Source: Candidatus Baltobacteraceae bacterium (GTDB taxonomy: Bacteria > Vulcanimicrobiota > Vulcanimicrobiia > Vulcanimicrobiales > Vulcanimicrobiaceae). Taken from it: a stretch of DNA of 64,000 nt. Positions 1 through 9,312 of this stretch are shown here, one piece after another. Every line of letters begins with the position of its first letter. Within the stretch, counting starts at the first letter, position 1. The notes beneath the pieces were generated by a model. The model was not told the DNA's origin. It searched no databases and worked only from the letters and a program-made list of their open reading frames with translations. Both the position numbers and the translations under genes were made by a program. The stretch lies in the NCBI GenBank assembly GCA_036488875.1, contig DASXGW010000010.1, positions 1-64,000 on the forward strand, read 5' to 3'.

Positions 1-3000
1 CGGGTACCTATCCGGGATACGCTTCCGCGACACTCGGCATCGGTACGCCGGTGTTCTATCACCAAGCGCAAGTCGAAGTCGGCGGCGCGACGCCCGATCG
101 TAACTTCAGCTGGTACGCCGGCTTTAGCGGTTACAATCAGGCCTACCGCTTCCTGACCCAAGACAACGGCGCTCCGTTCGAAACTCCCAACAACATCTTC
201 TCGGGCGGCGGCAGCGGCGGCGGCTTGTCTTACGCCGGCTGTTCGACGTTCACGTGTCAAGGCGTCAAGACGAGCTGTCCGGCGAACGCGCCGGCCTTCA
301 ACGCCACGACGCCGCCGCAAGGCTGCTGGGGGTTCTACAGCGGCAACGGCGCCAGCACGTCGATGGTCACCGACCGCGAGGACGTCATCAACCTGCACTT
401 CGGCATTCCAAAGAAGAACGGTATGCGCGACGACATTCAGGTCTTATGGAGCGCATCAGCCCTGGGTAACGACTCCGATAGCTCGTTGGCAAATCTCGGC
501 GGAACGGTCAACCAGTTCTTCTACACCTATGCCGGCGCAAAGTACGCGCCACCCACCTGTGGCCAGACCGTAACGGTTGCCGGATGGGCGGGACTCACCA
601 GCCCCGGGTGCGTGCCGTCAGTACGCCCGGCGCTCGGAGCGTATTTGCCGTACGCAGACCAAGTGGTCTACAACCTGCCGTTCGGTACGCCGATCGCGAG
701 CAGCGCATCGAACTTCATCACGCCGTCGATCTACAAAGCGCCGAGTACTCCGGCGCACGCGTTCGGCGGACCGATCGATCCGTACGACAACTCGCTGCAG
801 ACGTACGAAAACGACACCGGTATCGCAAAACTGCAATACACCTACGCGCTGAGCAACTCGGCATTTCTGCGCGCCTACGGGTACACGTTCTACTCGGATT
901 GGCTCCAGAACGGTCCGATCTTCGGCGCAACCGGTGAATTGACGGCGTCGCTGCCGTCAGCTCAGTACGACCTCATGACCCACAGCGTCGGCGGGGCGCT
1001 CGACTTCAACGATCAGATCAACGACCAAAACCTACTCACGGCCGACTACAACTACACCCAAGCCGGCGTGATCCGCTTCAACAACTCGTCGGCGATCGCC
1101 GGCGCAGGCACGACGCCGATCGGCTACATGGCCGGCGGCAAGTGCTACGACGCGCATAGCGGTAAAGCACAGCCGTGCTTGAGCAGCACGTACTACGACG
1201 TCGCGCTTGGAGCCTCGGTCCATCCGACGCGCGTCTTCACGCCGGGTCAGACCGGCGTCGGGGGGAACGGGTCGACGTGCGACAATCCCGCCGGCGGATT
1301 CCCCGAACCCTGCGGCTGGGTAAGCAATGCCATCGCCGGTCCGACGGGCTTTGCGAACGGCAACGCAACGTGGGACACGCTATGGAATAGCGACGTCACC
1401 GGTTCGCTCAATACCGTCAAGCCGCAGTTCTCAAACGCGTCGCTCAGCGACCAGTTCCGTCCGAACGACAAGATCATGATCAACGCGTCGCTGCGGTACG
1501 ACAACTTCACCTACGGGCTTCCCAATCCCACGGGTGGAGCGGACGCGTTCTACGCCAATATGACCGCGAACTACACGTGCGTGCAGGCTGCGAACAACGC
1601 AGTCTTCACGACACCGTTGCAAGCCGGTCAACCGGTGCCGGCCCCCGCGGAGTATATTCTCGGGGACTGCAACCAGGGCGTTAGCAAACTGACCGGTCTG
1701 CCTGCTAAAGGTTGGGTCCATCCCAACGGTGTGACGCAGGACGGCGTATCCGCGCCGAACTTCACGGCGTCGTCGCCCGGGTCGTACTCACTCGACTACT
1801 GGCAACCGCGCGTTTCCGCAACCTTCACCGAATCCCCGGACACCGTGTGGCGCTTCTCGGCCGGCCGTTACGCCGCGCCGCCGATCTCCGCATCGGTGCA
1901 GTATCTGAGCGCCTCCGGTGACGACCGCTCGGTGTGGAACAACACGATGAACCTGGGCTTCTACTCGCCGTTCCATCCGATCCCGGGTATCACGTCGGCG
2001 CAGTACGACTTGTCGTACGAACGCCACATCACCGGCACCGACATGAGCTTGAAGCTCACGCCCTACTACACGTGGGTGAACGACTGGCAGCAGACGTCGT
2101 TCATCGGGGCGAATTTCGCGAGTCAGGTTCCGGTCGGCGCGAACCGCGACTACGGTGTCGAGTTCCAGTTCACCAAGGGTGATTTCAACCGTCCGGGCCT
2201 TTCGGGCTTGTTCAGCTTCACGTATACGAACTCGAAGGTTATGTTCCAAAACGTGGGTCTGAGCACCGGCGGTACCATTCCGAACCAAACGATCCAGCTC
2301 AACGAGGCGATTGCGCAGTACAACGCACTCACGAAGGCCGGCGGCGGCGCCCCCTGTTATAAGGGAGGCGTTGGGGTGGCTTGCACCGCGCATCCAAATC
2401 ACACGTTCAGCGTGATCAGCAACCCGTACTATAACCAGCCCGAACAAGGTCTGCTCGACCCCAACGGCTGGTATAACCCCTACGTAACGGCGATTGCCCC
2501 GAATCTCAACGGTGCCGTGAACAGCTACATCTCGCCGGCAACGGCTACGCTGCTGCTCAACTACCGTCACAGCAAATGGGCGATCACTCCGAGCGTGCAG
2601 TTCCAGGCCGGTGCTTGGTACGGCAGCCCGTTGGACATCAACGGCTACGACCCGCGTGCTTGCGAGTTCAGTTCGCTTCACGACGGGATCGCAACCGCCA
2701 ATCCGCATCAATGCGATGTGCTCTCCCTGACCGCGGGGAGTCTCGGACCGCTCGGATACCTCTACATCCCCAACCCGCAGACCGGGCACTTCTCGGCCAT
2801 CGGCTCGTATGAAGCACCGGCGATTCTCACCGGAAACCTTCAACTGACCTACGACGTGAGTCCGAAGATCAAGCTGACGGCGACCGGAACGAATCTGTTC
2901 CGTTCGTGCTTCGGTGGAACGCCGGAGCCGTGGACGGCGGCTTATCAGCCCTCGCCGTGGACGTGCGGTTACACGCCGGCCGGCGGTCTCCTCAATACCA

Positions 3001-3173
3001 CCACCTATCCGGCCAACTTCTACAACGGTAAGGGCATCACGGATGCCAAAGCCAACGGCGGAGTCGTTACTCCCTGGACGCAAAGCTACACGCCGAGCAC
3101 AGGGAACAACGGCGCCATCGGCGGCCTCGTCACCCCGTGGAACGTCTACGTAAACGCGCAGATCAAGATCTAG
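1..3173 (+). CDS. TonB-dependent outer-membrane receptor, C-terminal part (cut by window edge)
   Basis: The reading frame is open from base 3 and continues through a GTG at 51 that is not a real start, because the residues before it align with the interior of the paralogue at 3261-6959 (both read T-Y-P-G-Y-A then G-x-G-T-P-x-F-Y-H). What remains is the end of the plug region and the beta-barrel of a transporter that takes substrate across the outer membrane using TonB energy. The chain is rich in Tyr, Asn, Gly and aromatic strands. It ends in a barrel-closing strand N-V-Y-V-N-A-Q-I-K-I, finishing in Ile rather than the common Phe. Predicted loops carry many cysteines, often in close pairs, which is unusual for this family. 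The signal peptide, any regulatory-like domain and most of the plug lie outside the window. The substrate is unknown. Confidence 0.9.
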   Translation, partial: GTYPGYASATLGIGTPVFYHQAQVEVGGATPDRNFSWYAGFSGYNQAYRFLTQDNGAPFETPNNIFSGGGSGGGLSYAGCSTFTCQGVKTSCPANAPAFNATTPPQGCWGFYSGNGASTSMVTDREDVINLHFGIPKKNGMRDDIQVLWSASALGNDSDSSLANLGGTVNQFFYTYAGAKYAPPTCGQTVTVAGWAGLTSPGCVPSVRPALGAYLPYADQVVYNLPFGTPIASSASNFITPSIYKAPSTPAHAFGGPIDPYDNSLQTYENDTGIAKLQYTYALSNSAFLRAYGYTFYSDWLQNGPIFGATGELTASLPSAQYDLMTHSVGGALDFNDQINDQNLLTADYNYTQAGVIRFNNSSAIAGAGTTPIGYMAGGKCYDAHSGKAQPCLSSTYYDVALGASVHPTRVFTPGQTGVGGNGSTCDNPAGGFPEPCGWVSNAIAGPTGFANGNATWDTLWNSDVTGSLNTVKPQFSNASLSDQFRPNDKIMINASLRYDNFTYGLPNPTGGADAFYANMTANYTCVQAANNAVFTTPLQAGQPVPAPAEYILGDCNQGVSKLTGLPAKGWVHPNGVTQDGVSAPNFTASSPGSYSLDYWQPRVSATFTESPDTVWRFSAGRYAAPPISASVQYLSASGDDRSVWNNTMNLGFYSPFHPIPGITSAQYDLSYERHITGTDMSLKLTPYYTWVNDWQQTSFIGANFASQVPVGANRDYGVEFQFTKGDFNRPGLSGLFSFTYTNSKVMFQNVGLSTGGTIPNQTIQLNEAIAQYNALTKAGGGAPCYKGGVGVACTAHPNHTFSVISNPYYNQPEQGLLDPNGWYNPYVTAIAPNLNGAVNSYISPATATLLLNYRHSKWAITPSVQFQAGAWYGSPLDINGYDPRACEFSSLHDGIATANPHQCDVLSLTAGSLGPLGYLYIPNPQTGHFSAIGSYEAPAILTGNLQLTYDVSPKIKLTATGTNLFRSCFGGTPEPWTAAYQPSPWTCGYTPAGGLLNTTTYPANFYNGKGITDAKANGGVVTPWTQSYTPSTGNNGAIGGLVTPWNVYVNAQIKI

Positions 3174-3198
3174 CATCTCGATCGTCGCGTTGAGTAGA

Positions 3199-3226
3199 AA
3201 AGGCCCCCGCGGTTGCGGGGGCCTTT
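3199..3226. terminator. Bidirectional intrinsic terminator between convergent TonB receptors
   Basis: Perfect 12-bp arms AAAGGCCCCCGC and GCGGGGGCCTTT flank a GGTT loop. An A-run begins the left side and a T-rich tract follows the right, so the hairpin can work for both convergent receptor genes (stops at 3173 and 3261). Confidence 0.9.
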
Positions 3227-3260
3227 CCTTTCCCTTATTCGTTAGGGGTTCAGGTCGAGA

Positions 3261-6200
3261 TTAGATCTTGACCGTCGCCGTCACGAAGAAGTTGAACGGG
3301 CTCGACGTCGAGTTGCCCGTCGTCCCGTTACCGTTTTGGTTGTACGAACTGAAGATCGGTCCGTACGGGTACTTCACGAACTGCTGAATCTGCGAGCGAC
3401 CGAAGTGACTCGGGTTGTACACGTTCCCAACAGGGAGAATCTCGCCGGCGAAGCCACCGAGGTTGTACGAGCAGATTGAACCGTTGTTGTAAGTCCAGGG
3501 CTCGACCGATCCGCCCCAGCAGGTGTTAACGATGTTGGCCAGCACACCGGTTAGATTGATGCGCGGGCTAACGTCATAGCTCAGCTGGAGGTTCAGGGCG
3601 ATGTTGTTGGGTTGAATGAACGATCCCAACGCGTCGAACTGATTCGTGTACGTGTCGGGAATCGCGCCCAACTGGCCGCATCCGGCTGCGTCGTAACGAC
3701 CGCCTCCGTTTGCACCGCTGACACCCGCAAGGGTGTGCCAGCAGCCGGCCGGGTCGATACCCGGGTTGACCAGCGGAGCACCATACCGCATTCCGCCTTC
3801 AAACTGCAAGGACGGAGTAACGGCGAACTTGTCGTGCTTATAGTTCAGCAGCATCGTCGCTACGTATGGAGCGCCAAAGGCCGCGTTCGCGGACTGCATT
3901 GCGCCTGGGAAGAGGCTGTAGGTCGGATAGTTGGCATCCAACGACCACAGCGTCTGCGGATTGGTCCAGTACGGGTTTCCAACGTCACCGGGGGTACATT
4001 TGTACACCGCGGCGCCGCCGGTTCCGGTTGCCCGGTTGAACGGCGTGTAGCACGGAGCCGCAGCGGCACCCGAGCTCGTCACACCGCAGAACGGGACGTG
4101 GTTGGGACCCAGCTTGCCGACGAACTTCCCGCCAGGCGCGCACGCCGCCGTATAGGCGTTGTACGACGAGATGGCTTGGTTGATCGTCGTCAACACGCTC
4201 GTACCGTACAAGCCGGACGCAAGCGTACCGTACTTGATGTACGAGTTGGTGTAGGCGAAGGAGAGCTGTCCCGAAAGGCCGTTACGCGAGAAATCGCCCT
4301 TCGAAATTTGGAACTCCACGCCTTGGCTGCGCTGGCCGCCGACGTCGAGACCGGAAACGAACCCGGTCTTCTGATCCAGGAAGAACTCCTGGTTCTGATC
4401 CTGCGTTTGACGCAAGAACGGCGTCAGCTTGAACGACCAGTCCGTGCCCTTGAGGTGGCTCTCCCACGAGAAGTCGTAGTTGAGCGAGTTCGCGGGCAGA
4501 ATCGAACCGATCGGTGCGAAGCGACCGAACTTACAGAACGTGTTGCAGTCGTAGGACGCAACGTTGTCCTGCGCGCGGTTGTACTGTTGGAACGCCGTCA
4601 CGGGACCTTGCGTGTACCGCCCCATCGAGAAGCGCAGAACGTTGTCCGGATTGATGGTGTAGGTGCCGCTCACGCGCGGCTGCCAGATCGGAAACGTGAA
4701 CGCGCCCTGCGAGTTGGAGAAGTACGACGGAATGCCCGGGTTCGTCGTATTGGGTTGGTCTCCGCACGGTGCGCCCGGAGTGGTTCGTTGATACGGTGTG
4801 CCGGTGACCGTGTTGAAGCAGGTGTTCAGGTTGTAGGAGTTCACCCAGAACTGACGAGCATTCGGGCCTTCGCCGGCGTACAAGCCGGTATCGGTGTTCT
4901 GGCCGATGTAGGTGAAGTCGTCGAGACGAAGCCCGAGGTTGAGCAACCAACGGTCGCTCGGACGGAATTCGTCGGTCAACGACGACGAGAAGAACCGCGG
5001 CGTCACTGCGTTGTACGTGCGGCTCAGACCGTTTTCGGCCATGAGGTACGTACACTTCGTCGACGCCACATTCGGATCGACGCAACTGCCCGGGAGTGCC
5101 GGAGCTGCGCCGCTCTGAATGGTGCCGAACGAGACCGTGTTCTGGTAGTTCCCGTTCGGACCGGTGCAGGCCACCGGCTTTTGCTTGCCGGTGGAACCCG
5201 GCGTGAAGCAGTAGCCGTCGAGCGGATCTGCCGCATTGACGACCACGGCCGCGCCGCTGCCGACGCCGTAGAACGCGTTGTTGTCACGAACCGTACTCGA
5301 CGTCGTGAACGATGCCTCGAAGCCAAGCAAGTTCTGTGTGTTGAACTGGTTCTGGTACTGCAAGCTGATGCCGCGCGTGTGTGAGGTCAGCTGGTAGTTC
5401 GGCGAACAGCAGGCGACGAAGTCGGCATACGTCGACTGCGGAGCGTTTTGGAGCCAGTCGCTGTAGTACGTGTAGCCGTACAGCCGCAGAAACGACGTCG
5501 AACCGATGTTCTTCGTGTACTGCAGCTTGACGATCTCTTGATCGTTCCAGATCGAGTCGCTTGCCGTATCCGGGATCGGTTGACCCGGCGCGGTGCGATT
5601 CGTGCTGCTCGGGAAGTAGTAGGTCTTGACGTCCCCAGCAAGCGAGTTGAGACCGGATGCACTGAACGTCGAGCCGATGTTCGACGCCGGGCCCGTGTAG
5701 TGCAGGGCATCGGTGTATAGCGGCGGGGTAGCTTGGCCTTCGATTTGGATTTGCTCGGCGCAAGCCGCGCCGCCAACCGGACACGCTCCCGAAACGATGT
5801 CGTTGGTCGTGCTGTAGAACAAGTTGTGAATCGTTTCACTGTCCCACAGAAGTTGGACGTCGTCGCGACCCGCATCGTTGTGATGCGGGATCCCGATGTG
5901 CACGTTTGCGACCGTATCGCGAACCTGTAAGTTCGACAAATCGGCGTAGTTGAACGCTCCCAACGGGTAGTAAGCGCCACCGGCATAGCCAGGGTTCCCA
6001 ATGACCGACATTGGCTCGCCGGCAAAGTTGTCGACGCTCTGGTTGTTGTCTTGGGTCACGTAGTTGAAGTCTTGGTTGTAACCGGCAACGCCGACGTACC
6101 AAGACAGATTACGGTCGGGGGTCGCTCCACCAGTCTCGATTTGAGCCTTGTGGTAGAACGTGGGCGTGCCGACACCGAGCTCACCGTCGGCATAGCCCGG

Positions 6201-6959
6201 ATACGTTCCGGACTTGATGACCTGGTTGATGTAGCCGGCGAGACCTTGGCTCTCGGCGTTGGCCGATGCGGAGCCGGTGTAGACCTGAACCTCGGCGTTA
6301 CCGAGAGACGAGGCCGAGCTCGACGGATAGTTGTCGAACGAGCGGTTGATGGGAACGCCGTCAAACTCGTAGCCAACCTGGTCGTAGTCACCACCGCGAA
6401 TCACGACGGTCTGGTAGTATCCCATTTGGTTCGACGGTACGTACGCACCGGGAACCGACGCGATCGCCGAGTACGCCGAGTTGAGGCTTCCACCGCCGCC
6501 CAGCCCTTGCGAAGCGTTAATAGCTGCGGAGTTAACCGAGTATACGTCGTTCGTAGTACCGGATTTGACGAGCGCGCCTGCGCCCGTCGAGGTCACGTGA
6601 GCGATGGTCTTGAGCGTTTTTGCCAGGCGCACCGTAACCGTCTGCACCGTGTCGGCGAAAACGATTTGGCCTGGAGCGCTGACGGTTGCGTAACCGCCTT
6701 TGGAAACGGTCACCGTATACGTATCCGGCGATAACGTCAGAAACGAGAAGTGGCCGGAGGCATCCGACGTTACAGTTGCGCTTTGGGACGGCGAGTTCGC
6801 CGTCACCGTCGCGCCTGCAACGGGTGCCGAATTGTCGGCATCGACTGCCACACCAGTGAGACCACCCGTCACGCCTGCCAGTGCCCATGTTCCCTGGCTA
6901 AGCATTGCGACGAGAAGCACCACTGCGGTGACGCCGTGCCTGAAGGATCTTCGGATCAT
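3261..6959 (-). CDS. TonB-dependent receptor with N-terminal carboxypeptidase-regulatory-like domain
   Basis: Complete 1232-residue outer-membrane receptor. Residues 1-29 form a signal peptide. About residues 31-118 form a carboxypeptidase-regulatory-like Ig fold (G-x-V-x-D-A-D-x-x-x-P-V-A-G-A-T-V pattern). A plug follows, with V-I-R-G-G-D and E-F-D-G-V-P-I-N-R motifs around residues 195-210, then a long barrel ending N-F-F-V-T-A-T-V-K-I. I see no TonB box I trust. The ATG at 6959 has an excellent ribosome site (GGAGG at 6966-6970, 6-base spacing). Barrel loops contain many cysteines, as in the convergent paralogue at 1-3173. The long leader carries inverted repeats (see 6999-7046). The family imports siderophores, glycans or peptides, and nothing here fixes the substrate. 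Confidence 0.93.
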   Translation of the reverse strand: MIRRSFRHGVTAVVLLVAMLSQGTWALAGVTGGLTGVAVDADNSAPVAGATVTANSPSQSATVTSDASGHFSFLTLSPDTYTVTVSKGGYATVSAPGQIVFADTVQTVTVRLAKTLKTIAHVTSTGAGALVKSGTTNDVYSVNSAAINASQGLGGGGSLNSAYSAIASVPGAYVPSNQMGYYQTVVIRGGDYDQVGYEFDGVPINRSFDNYPSSSASSLGNAEVQVYTGSASANAESQGLAGYINQVIKSGTYPGYADGELGVGTPTFYHKAQIETGGATPDRNLSWYVGVAGYNQDFNYVTQDNNQSVDNFAGEPMSVIGNPGYAGGAYYPLGAFNYADLSNLQVRDTVANVHIGIPHHNDAGRDDVQLLWDSETIHNLFYSTTNDIVSGACPVGGAACAEQIQIEGQATPPLYTDALHYTGPASNIGSTFSASGLNSLAGDVKTYYFPSSTNRTAPGQPIPDTASDSIWNDQEIVKLQYTKNIGSTSFLRLYGYTYYSDWLQNAPQSTYADFVACCSPNYQLTSHTRGISLQYQNQFNTQNLLGFEASFTTSSTVRDNNAFYGVGSGAAVVVNAADPLDGYCFTPGSTGKQKPVACTGPNGNYQNTVSFGTIQSGAAPALPGSCVDPNVASTKCTYLMAENGLSRTYNAVTPRFFSSSLTDEFRPSDRWLLNLGLRLDDFTYIGQNTDTGLYAGEGPNARQFWVNSYNLNTCFNTVTGTPYQRTTPGAPCGDQPNTTNPGIPSYFSNSQGAFTFPIWQPRVSGTYTINPDNVLRFSMGRYTQGPVTAFQQYNRAQDNVASYDCNTFCKFGRFAPIGSILPANSLNYDFSWESHLKGTDWSFKLTPFLRQTQDQNQEFFLDQKTGFVSGLDVGGQRSQGVEFQISKGDFSRNGLSGQLSFAYTNSYIKYGTLASGLYGTSVLTTINQAISSYNAYTAACAPGGKFVGKLGPNHVPFCGVTSSGAAAAPCYTPFNRATGTGGAAVYKCTPGDVGNPYWTNPQTLWSLDANYPTYSLFPGAMQSANAAFGAPYVATMLLNYKHDKFAVTPSLQFEGGMRYGAPLVNPGIDPAGCWHTLAGVSGANGGGRYDAAGCGQLGAIPDTYTNQFDALGSFIQPNNIALNLQLSYDVSPRINLTGVLANIVNTCWGGSVEPWTYNNGSICSYNLGGFAGEILPVGNVYNPSHFGRSQIQQFVKYPYGPIFSSYNQNGNGTTGNSTSSPFNFFVTATVKI

Positions 6960-6998
6960 TCATTACCTCCTGAGGTAGTGATTGCTGAAGGCACAGCT

Positions 6999-7018
6999 GC
7001 GAACGATACACCGTTCGC
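6999..7018. promoter_or_regulatory. Perfect inverted repeat in the receptor leader/promoter
   Basis: GCGAACG and CGTTCGC are perfect 7-base arms separated by six bases, 39-59 bases upstream of the receptor start at 6959. It could be an operator or a 5'-UTR hairpin. It is not a LexA-type site, since the GAAC and GTTC cores are 8 rather than 4 bases apart. Confidence 0.45.
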
Positions 7019-7034
7019 AACGGCAAGTCGTTAA

Positions 7035-7046
7035 ACGAGCGCTCGT
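7035..7046. promoter_or_regulatory. 12-bp perfect palindrome upstream of receptor gene
   Basis: ACGAGCGCTCGT reads identically on both strands. It lies between the leader hairpin at 6999-7018 and the end of the HxlR gene, where the receptor promoter should be. Possible regulator site; no known consensus recognised. Confidence 0.35.
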
Positions 7047-7078
7047 GCCGAACCCTGCAATAAATAAACGTTAAATAG

Positions 7079-7094
7079 CACGTACGAATACGTG
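7079..7094 (-). terminator. Hairpin with TTCG loop downstream of HxlR gene
   Basis: On the minus strand the sequence reads CACGTA-TTCG-TACGTG, a perfect 6-bp stem closed by a TTCG tetraloop, followed by an AT-rich stretch. It starts 33 bases after the HxlR stop. A weak terminator is the simplest reading, as the T-run is short. Confidence 0.4.
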
Positions 7095-7126
7095 TATTTA
7101 TGAATCGTTTATCTTTGTATTGTTGG

Positions 7127-7765
7127 CTAGATGCGGAAGAGTTCGACGAACCGATCGAGGTGCGCGCGGTTGCCGCGAATCCTCACGAAGCCTTTCCTCA
7201 CAGCTTCGTGGGGCAAGAGCTCTCCGGCCAACAAGTCGCGCAGCGCCGGTCCAATCTCCATCGTCAGATCCGCATCGGCGAGCGTTCCGGGTTCTACGAC
7301 CAGCCGGCCGCGCACGATACGTGCGTGCAAGACGGCCTCGCCGACGCGCAATTCGTAGGCGACGGTTATCCCTTTTGCGGCCTTTGCTTGAAACGTCGAT
7401 CGAAGCGCAATGACGAGAGCATCGACCGTGATGATCTCGCCGCTTTTTGGGTGCCCGAGGAGCTTAGCTCCCCAACGGCCTAGCTCCACGACGGCAGGTT
7501 CTAGTGCGGCGCCCGTTTTCGTCAACTCATACACGACGCCGGTGGGCCGCACAAGAGCGCGCCGTTGCACGATCCCCTCGGCCTCTAGCTCCTTCAATCG
7601 TTTCGTGAGGATGTTTGAGGGAATCCCCGGCAGCCCGCGCTGAAGGTCGCTAAAGCGCTTCGGCGAGACGAACAGGTCGCGCAGCACCATAAGCGTCCAC
7701 CGCTCGCCTACCAGCTCGACCGCACGCGCGAAACCGCAATACTGGCCGTATACTCGGCTTCCCAA
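7127..7765 (-). CDS. HxlR-family transcriptional regulator with C-terminal SCP2-like domain
   Basis: A winged-helix HxlR domain spans roughly the first 90 residues: Y-C-G-F-A-R-A-V-E-L-V-G-E-R-W-T-L-M, with Cys at the usual N-terminal place, then R-F-S-D-L and G-I-P-S-N-I-L-T-K-R-L. The rest resembles a sterol-carrier-type (SCP2) ligand pocket, ending in a typical D-L-T-M-E-I and G-N-R-A-H-L-D-R-F pattern. Family members are one-component repressors or activators. The open frame extends to an ATG at 7834, but that would add an atypical tail overlapping the upstream gene. A TTG at 7765 preceded by AGGGG (7770-7774) gives the normal HxlR length, and I chose it. It is co-oriented with and just downstream of the regulator ending at 7774. 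Confidence 0.85.
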   Translation of the reverse strand: MGSRVYGQYCGFARAVELVGERWTLMVLRDLFVSPKRFSDLQRGLPGIPSNILTKRLKELEAEGIVQRRALVRPTGVVYELTKTGAALEPAVVELGRWGAKLLGHPKSGEIITVDALVIALRSTFQAKAAKGITVAYELRVGEAVLHARIVRGRLVVEPGTLADADLTMEIGPALRDLLAGELLPHEAVRKGFVRIRGNRAHLDRFVELFRI

Positions 7766-7773
7766 TTCGCCCC

Positions 7774-9183
7774 TTATTCGATATCCGTCAAAAGGGACTT
7801 GTAGAGATCGGATTGCCGTATCTTCGCGAGCCAAGGAGAGAATCGAAGAAGGGGCAAGGACGGTTCGCGCCGCTTTAATGCCTTCTCGAAGTGCTCGAGA
7901 GCCTGGCCGCGTTGGTCGATGGCGAGCGCGACCGGGACCAGATTGCCGGAGGAAACGTAGTCGGTTTTCTTCATGGAAACTAAGACGCCGTAGATTTCTT
8001 GCGCTTTTTCTACGTCGCCGTTCTTGGCGTGAGCGACGGCTAACAACGGCAGTCGAAACGCAAGGTCCTCGGCTCTGTCGTCCGGGAGAAGCGACAGGTC
8101 GAGAATGGCGTCGGTCGGCCGGCCAAGCAGAAGCAGCGCTTCTGCACGGTAACGCCGCGCCATCGATGCGTGATCGGGGTGCGTTTCGATCAGATCGGAG
8201 AGATGGTCGATCGCACCCTGGTAGTCCTCGCCGTCGATCAGCGTCTTGCCGAGCAGCAACTGGAGCCGCGGCGACAACGGTTCGACCATCACGGCTCGTT
8301 CGATCTCAGCCTGCGCTCGCCGGTGCTGACCGATCCACGCAAAGAGCCACACGGCACTGGACCGCACCATTGCGTGCTTCGGGTCGAGCTGCACCGCGAT
8401 GTCGAGCTCGCGTTTTGCGTCTCGCCAGTTCCAGTCGCAAAACAGGATGATGTTCGAAAGGACGGCATGCGCGGCGGCGCATCTTGGATCGAGCTGGAGG
8501 GCTTTAACGATGGCATCCTTTGCCTTCGGAAACTCGTTTTGTCCGGCTGAGTAGCCATACTGAGCAAGTAGTAAGTGGGCTTGAGCCAAGCCTACGAAAC
8601 TAAGAACGTGGTTGGGGTCCCTTCGTACCGCCGATTCAAAATACTGGGTCGCCACGCTTAGATGGCTCGCCGTGGCGTATTCCAGCGAACGAACGGCGCG
8701 GCTGTAATCGTGGATTACGGATAAGCTGGGAGTGACTGCATCTTCGGGCGGCTCGTTTCGTTCGGAAACCGCACCCGCGGTCTGCACCGCATCTTCGATG
8801 CGGACAGGCGCTACGAATCGAAAACCGCGGTCGTGGACCGTCGCGATATAGAGACGATCGCTGGCCCGCTCACACAGCGCCCGGCGAAGCAGATAGATGT
8901 GCTGCGAAAGGTTACTATCTGCGACGCCGCCTTCGGGCCAAATGAGAGCATAGAGCGCCTCACGCGATACGATACATCCATTTGCCCGAACGAGCGCGAG
9001 CAGCAGCTCGAACAGACGCGACGGCAGCGGTACGACCTCGGTCCCATATGCGAGGATGCCGCGCGACGGATCGAGTCTAAACGGCCCGAACGCATAGACC
9101 CAAGCCGGTTGAACCGTTGCCGCAGTCACAGGTATGGTACCCCGAGCGCTAGGTCCTCGAAATGCTGGAACTTCAATGGACAC
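7774..9183 (-). CDS. OmpR/CadC-type winged-helix regulator with TPR repeats
   Basis: 469 residues. An N-terminal Trans_reg_C winged helix (about residues 30-125) shows F-x-L-D-P-x-x-x-x-L, R-L-F-E-L-L-L-A-L-V, W-P-E-G-x-V-x-D-S-N-L-S-Q-H-I-x-x-L-R-R-A-L and the terminal V-x-x-R-G-F-R-F. TPR-like helical repeats follow to the end, without a clear transmembrane helix, so this looks like a soluble cousin of CadC-type regulators that senses a partner through its TPRs. The start is uncertain: the GTG at 9183 directly abuts the GGAGG, whereas the ATT at 9177 would sit at ideal spacing. It shares a 129-base divergent promoter region with the MocR-like gene and reads into the HxlR gene. Confidence 0.82.
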   Translation of the reverse strand: MSIEVPAFRGPSARGTIPVTAATVQPAWVYAFGPFRLDPSRGILAYGTEVVPLPSRLFELLLALVRANGCIVSREALYALIWPEGGVADSNLSQHIYLLRRALCERASDRLYIATVHDRGFRFVAPVRIEDAVQTAGAVSERNEPPEDAVTPSLSVIHDYSRAVRSLEYATASHLSVATQYFESAVRRDPNHVLSFVGLAQAHLLLAQYGYSAGQNEFPKAKDAIVKALQLDPRCAAAHAVLSNIILFCDWNWRDAKRELDIAVQLDPKHAMVRSSAVWLFAWIGQHRRAQAEIERAVMVEPLSPRLQLLLGKTLIDGEDYQGAIDHLSDLIETHPDHASMARRYRAEALLLLGRPTDAILDLSLLPDDRAEDLAFRLPLLAVAHAKNGDVEKAQEIYGVLVSMKKTDYVSSGNLVPVALAIDQRGQALEHFEKALKRREPSLPLLRFSPWLAKIRQSDLYKSLLTDIE

Positions 9184-9312
9184 CCTCCAATCGACGCGTT
9201 TGAACTTATTTTACGAACGCAAGGTGACATTCGGAAAGAACCAGTTATGGATGAATATTGTGACGTTCACTTCATAAAAACAAGCAGAATTTAAAAGCTT
9301 ATAAAAACTTGA

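Noticed and set aside
1788-3176. 462-codon minus-strand open frame opposite the first TonB receptor
   Set aside because: Arg/Val-rich antisense frame, begins beyond the receptor stop without a ribosome site.
3612-5384. 590-codon plus-strand open frame opposite the second TonB receptor
   Set aside because: Arg/Val-rich composition typical of antisense frames in GC-rich genes; the opposite strand is a clear receptor with signal peptide and terminator.
6999-7018. Second LexA box upstream of the receptor
   Set aside because: GAAC and GTTC are 8 bases apart, not 4 as in the real box at 48007-48024.
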